Assembly: GCF_000178835.2 (NCBI RefSeq)
Contig: NC_015275.1
Coordinates: 3,625,001-3,689,000, forward strand
Source: Cellulosilyticum lentocellum DSM 5427
Lineage (GTDB): Bacteria; Bacillota; Clostridia; Lachnospirales; Cellulosilyticaceae
Length of the DNA stretch: 64,000 nt
Direction: 5' to 3'
Program-made: the position numbers and the translations under genes
In this document: piece by piece, positions 61,723 through 64,000 of the stretch
How the letters are laid out: each line of letters begins with the position of its first letter
Numbering within the stretch: position 1 is the stretch's first letter
The notes under the pieces: generated by a model
What the model saw: only the letters and a program-made list of their open reading frames with translations
Databases searched by the model: none
What the model was told of the DNA's origin: nothing

Positions 61723-64000
61723 CTATGGCGCTGGTACTGGATATGTTGTAATCAAATTTCCTTTCACATCAGTAATTACTTCTATATATGATGTTGTATT
61801 TCCACCAAACTTTAAAGCTGTATTCCCAATAATTTCTCCAGTATCTACAATCCTCTTATATTGTCCACCTCCCATATCAATAACTGTAGAACTGACTACT
61901 CTATTACTTTGTAATATTTCTTTTAAATAATTTATTTCTATTGAAAAAATAGATCTTGAATTTCCTAGTGGCCTATTAAAATGTCCATCTATTACATGCT
62001 GCATTCCTGCTGATACTGGATTACCATTTGCTCTTAGTGGTGTAAATCGGGTACGTCCATTTGCAAGATTAATACGTGTTGTATTAACCTTGGCCAGTTT
62101 TTGACCTGACTGTAAATTAGCAGAGTTACCCGCTCCCCGAGATACTACTCCCTTTTTTAACCTTCCTAATTTACTACCAATATTGCTAACTGTTCTTGCT
62201 GTTCCATATGCACCTGCTGCTGTACTAAATAAATTTACTTGGTATTTTACAAAATCCTCCGGTGATAACTCACCGCTTAATAATGGACCTGTCTGTGTAT
62301 ATACACCATATACAGGTGCTGTTATAATATTTTGACTTGGATCAGAATTTGTTATGCCCCTCCATAATGTTGGAATAACCTCGTCTGGATATGCCATTGC
62401 AAAGCCTGCACTTTCACCAATTCCTCTACATATGCTCTCAGCAGCTATAAAGGGCGTCATTAGATAAAGTGTTGTTTGTGTCAACCAGTTATCCAATTTA
62501 TACGCCTGCATATCTAACTCATATTGTTCTTGCGTATAGACATATCTTGGTGTCAGCTGCTCTGCTAGATATTCTTCTGGTGGGACTCCCGCTTTTCGCA
62601 TCATTGTCTTTGCTTCGTCTGGTATTCCTGTGTAAAGTCCAAAAGGATCAATCCCACTAATAGGGTTTCCATTTGCATAAGCAAAGCGATTAAGGGTTAT
62701 GGCATTGTCTAAGCTTCCTTGGACAACATCTTGATTGATAAAGCGTTTAATCTCGGGATTATAGTACCTAGCCCTCATATAGTAGAGGCCATTAGCATCT
62801 GTTTCTACACCATACTTTCCATTGTAGAGGAATGATGTAGTTACTTTGCCCGTCTTATTAAGCAATTCTCCGTATGGACCATAGGTGTAACTGGCTATTG
62901 TACTGCCACTTTTATTAGTGATAGCTACGGTACTGCCTCTGTTATCAAAGTGATAGGTTGCGTATTCACCACCTTCTACTTGCATGATTAAGCCTAAGCC
63001 ATAAATGTACTGACGAACTGTATCGCCTTTCTTTTCCTCTATGACTCTTGAGAGCTGGCTACTAGTGGTGTCTACTACATAGGTTGTTTGTTTACCATTG
63101 GTGATCTGACCTATGCGATTATTTTCAGCATCGTATTGATAGGTTGTACCACCTGCCTCTATCAGTCTATTTCTAGCATCATATTTAAAGTCTACCATCT
63201 TGCCATCTAACGGACCGTAAATCATGTTACCGCTAGCATCATATTTCACTTCTATGCCATTGTAAGTCAGGAGTTTGTTACCCTTTCCATATGTCATAAC
63301 GGTTTCGCCATTGGTAATCTGAGTAGTAGCAACATTAACGCCTTCTTCTTCTTTGATTTTACCACCGGCATCATAGTCAAAGCTATAATTGATAATGATT
63401 TTTCCTGAGCTTGCTTTTTCTATAATGCTCTTAACCTGGTAAGCATCATCATAAGTCATTTCCCTTGTAGTCCCATTAGGTCGTGTGATTGTTCTAAGCT
63501 TGCCATTAAGGTCATATTGATAGTGGGTTTTGCCCCCGTTAAAGTCTATAACATCTGTAAGTAACCCTGAATGGTCATAGTAATAGGTTAGTACTTGTCC
63601 ACCTGGATAAGTTATTTGCTTCAGGTTACCTACTGCATCGTAGTCATATTTGATGATGTTGCCGTTAACATCCATATAGGTTTTGACACGATTAAGGGCA
63701 TCAAAGGTTCTAGTAATCGTTCCTGCTTTTGCTGCAATTACTTTTTCTAGATTGCCATTTTTATCATAAATGTAATTCGTGGTATCTACCTCATCTTGTA
63801 AGTACACGACCCGACCTGCACCATCATACTTATAAGTGGCTAACTGTCCTCGTGGATTAGTCACGGTCTCTAATAGGTTAACGTCGTTATAGGTGTAGGT
63901 GTACATGGTACGAATAGGTGTGGTTTCTTGTATAAGGTTTCCTACTACATCATATTTATAACTTTGTACGTTATTTTCTGGATCTGTGATACTTTCCACT
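61723..64000 (-). CDS. Rhs/YD-repeat polymorphic toxin, C-terminal part (partial)
   Basis: 758 residues are visible and the gene continues beyond the right edge. Residues 1-360 are YD repeats. The Rhs-associated core end is TYGPYGELL...YYMRARYYNPEIKRFINQD...NRFAYANGNPISGIDPFGLY (about 372-462). A helical pre-toxin region follows, then a tip of about 115 residues: INLANGRTRFTPLRANGNPVSAG, HVIDGHFNRPLG, GGGQYKRIVDTGEIIG, TSYIEVITDVKGNLITTYP. The His-rich start and final beta strands resemble BECR-fold RNase toxins (barnase, EndoU, colicin E5/D, RelE), which is inference. It probably acts in contact- or secretion-dependent competition. The tip is followed directly by its putative immunity gene. 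Confidence 0.9.
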   Translation of the reverse strand, partial: VESITDPENNVQSYKYDVVGNLIQETTPIRTMYTYTYNDVNLLETVTNPRGQLATYKYDGAGRVVYLQDEVDTTNYIYDKNGNLEKVIAAKAGTITRTFDALNRVKTYMDVNGNIIKYDYDAVGNLKQITYPGGQVLTYYYDHSGLLTDVIDFNGGKTHYQYDLNGKLRTITRPNGTTREMTYDDAYQVKSIIEKASSGKIIINYSFDYDAGGKIKEEEGVNVATTQITNGETVMTYGKGNKLLTYNGIEVKYDASGNMIYGPLDGKMVDFKYDARNRLIEAGGTTYQYDAENNRIGQITNGKQTTYVVDTTSSQLSRVIEEKKGDTVRQYIYGLGLIMQVEGGEYATYHFDNRGSTVAITNKSGSTIASYTYGPYGELLNKTGKVTTSFLYNGKYGVETDANGLYYMRARYYNPEIKRFINQDVVQGSLDNAITLNRFAYANGNPISGIDPFGLYTGIPDEAKTMMRKAGVPPEEYLAEQLTPRYVYTQEQYELDMQAYKLDNWLTQTTLYLMTPFIAAESICRGIGESAGFAMAYPDEVIPTLWRGITNSDPSQNIITAPVYGVYTQTGPLLSGELSPEDFVKYQVNLFSTAAGAYGTARTVSNIGSKLGRLKKGVVSRGAGNSANLQSGQKLAKVNTTRINLANGRTRFTPLRANGNPVSAGMQHVIDGHFNRPLGNSRSIFSIEINYLKEILQSNRVVSSTVIDMGGGQYKRIVDTGEIIGNTALKFGGNTTSYIEVITDVKGNLITTYPVPAP

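Overview
The window looks like a chromosomal segment from a low-G+C, Gram-positive, anaerobic plant-fibre degrader of the Clostridia (Lachnospirales). Cellulosilyticum is my best guess, from gene content and style alone. The basis is strong AGGAGG-type ribosome binding sites, T-rich intrinsic terminators, Firmicutes gene pairs (cdaA-cdaR, tilS-hpt-ftsH, coaX-dus-greA-lysS, feoA-feoB) and a large secreted modular mannanase.

Layout. 1-1185: the 5' half of a 16S rRNA on the minus strand, preceded by two serine tRNAs that share one strong promoter with it. 1.4-8.3 kb: housekeeping genes (ispD, an APC permease, a VanZ-like protein, then the minus-strand run rnz, a frameshifted membrane-anchored protein, tsaD and a PIN/TRAM protein). 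8.4-12.7 kb: feoAB ferrous iron uptake, small proteins and a candidate small RNA. 12.9-17.8 kb: a four-gene GldA/GldF/GldG/DUF4340 ABC transporter operon. 18.0-20.5 kb: glmM and a ROK sugar kinase.

20.5-39.6 kb is a complete beta-mannan / galactoglucomannan utilisation locus. A secreted double-GH5 mannanase with X2, FN3 and CBM5/12 modules cuts the polymer outside the cell. An SGNH esterase probably removes acetyl groups, and two GH36 alpha-galactosidases remove galactose side chains. A GH130_2 phosphorylase, cellobiose 2-epimerase and GH130_1 mannosylglucose phosphorylase then turn manno-oligosaccharides into mannose 1-phosphate and glucose. ManA and a ROK kinase feed mannose into glycolysis, and AraC and LacI family regulators sit inside the locus. 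A GH113 relative in the cluster appears to have Gln where the family has its catalytic nucleophile. No sugar transporter is present in the cluster.

39.9-57.2 kb: minus-strand housekeeping operons for c-di-AMP synthesis (cdaA-cdaR), membrane and DUF4015 proteins, lysS-greA-dus-coaX, coaBC with an ECF transporter S component, birA, ftsH, hpt and tilS. 57.35-57.80 kb holds no gene but carries a G+C-rich, fold-rich stretch with a TATAAT on its left and a strong terminator on its right. It is the best candidate in the window for an undescribed large non-coding RNA. 57.8-64.0 kb is a decaying Rhs polymorphic-toxin array: one Rhs protein running off the window with its tip and putative immunity gene, an orphan toxin tip with putative immunity gene, and a degenerate Rhs copy with several nonsense codons and its own putative immunity gene.
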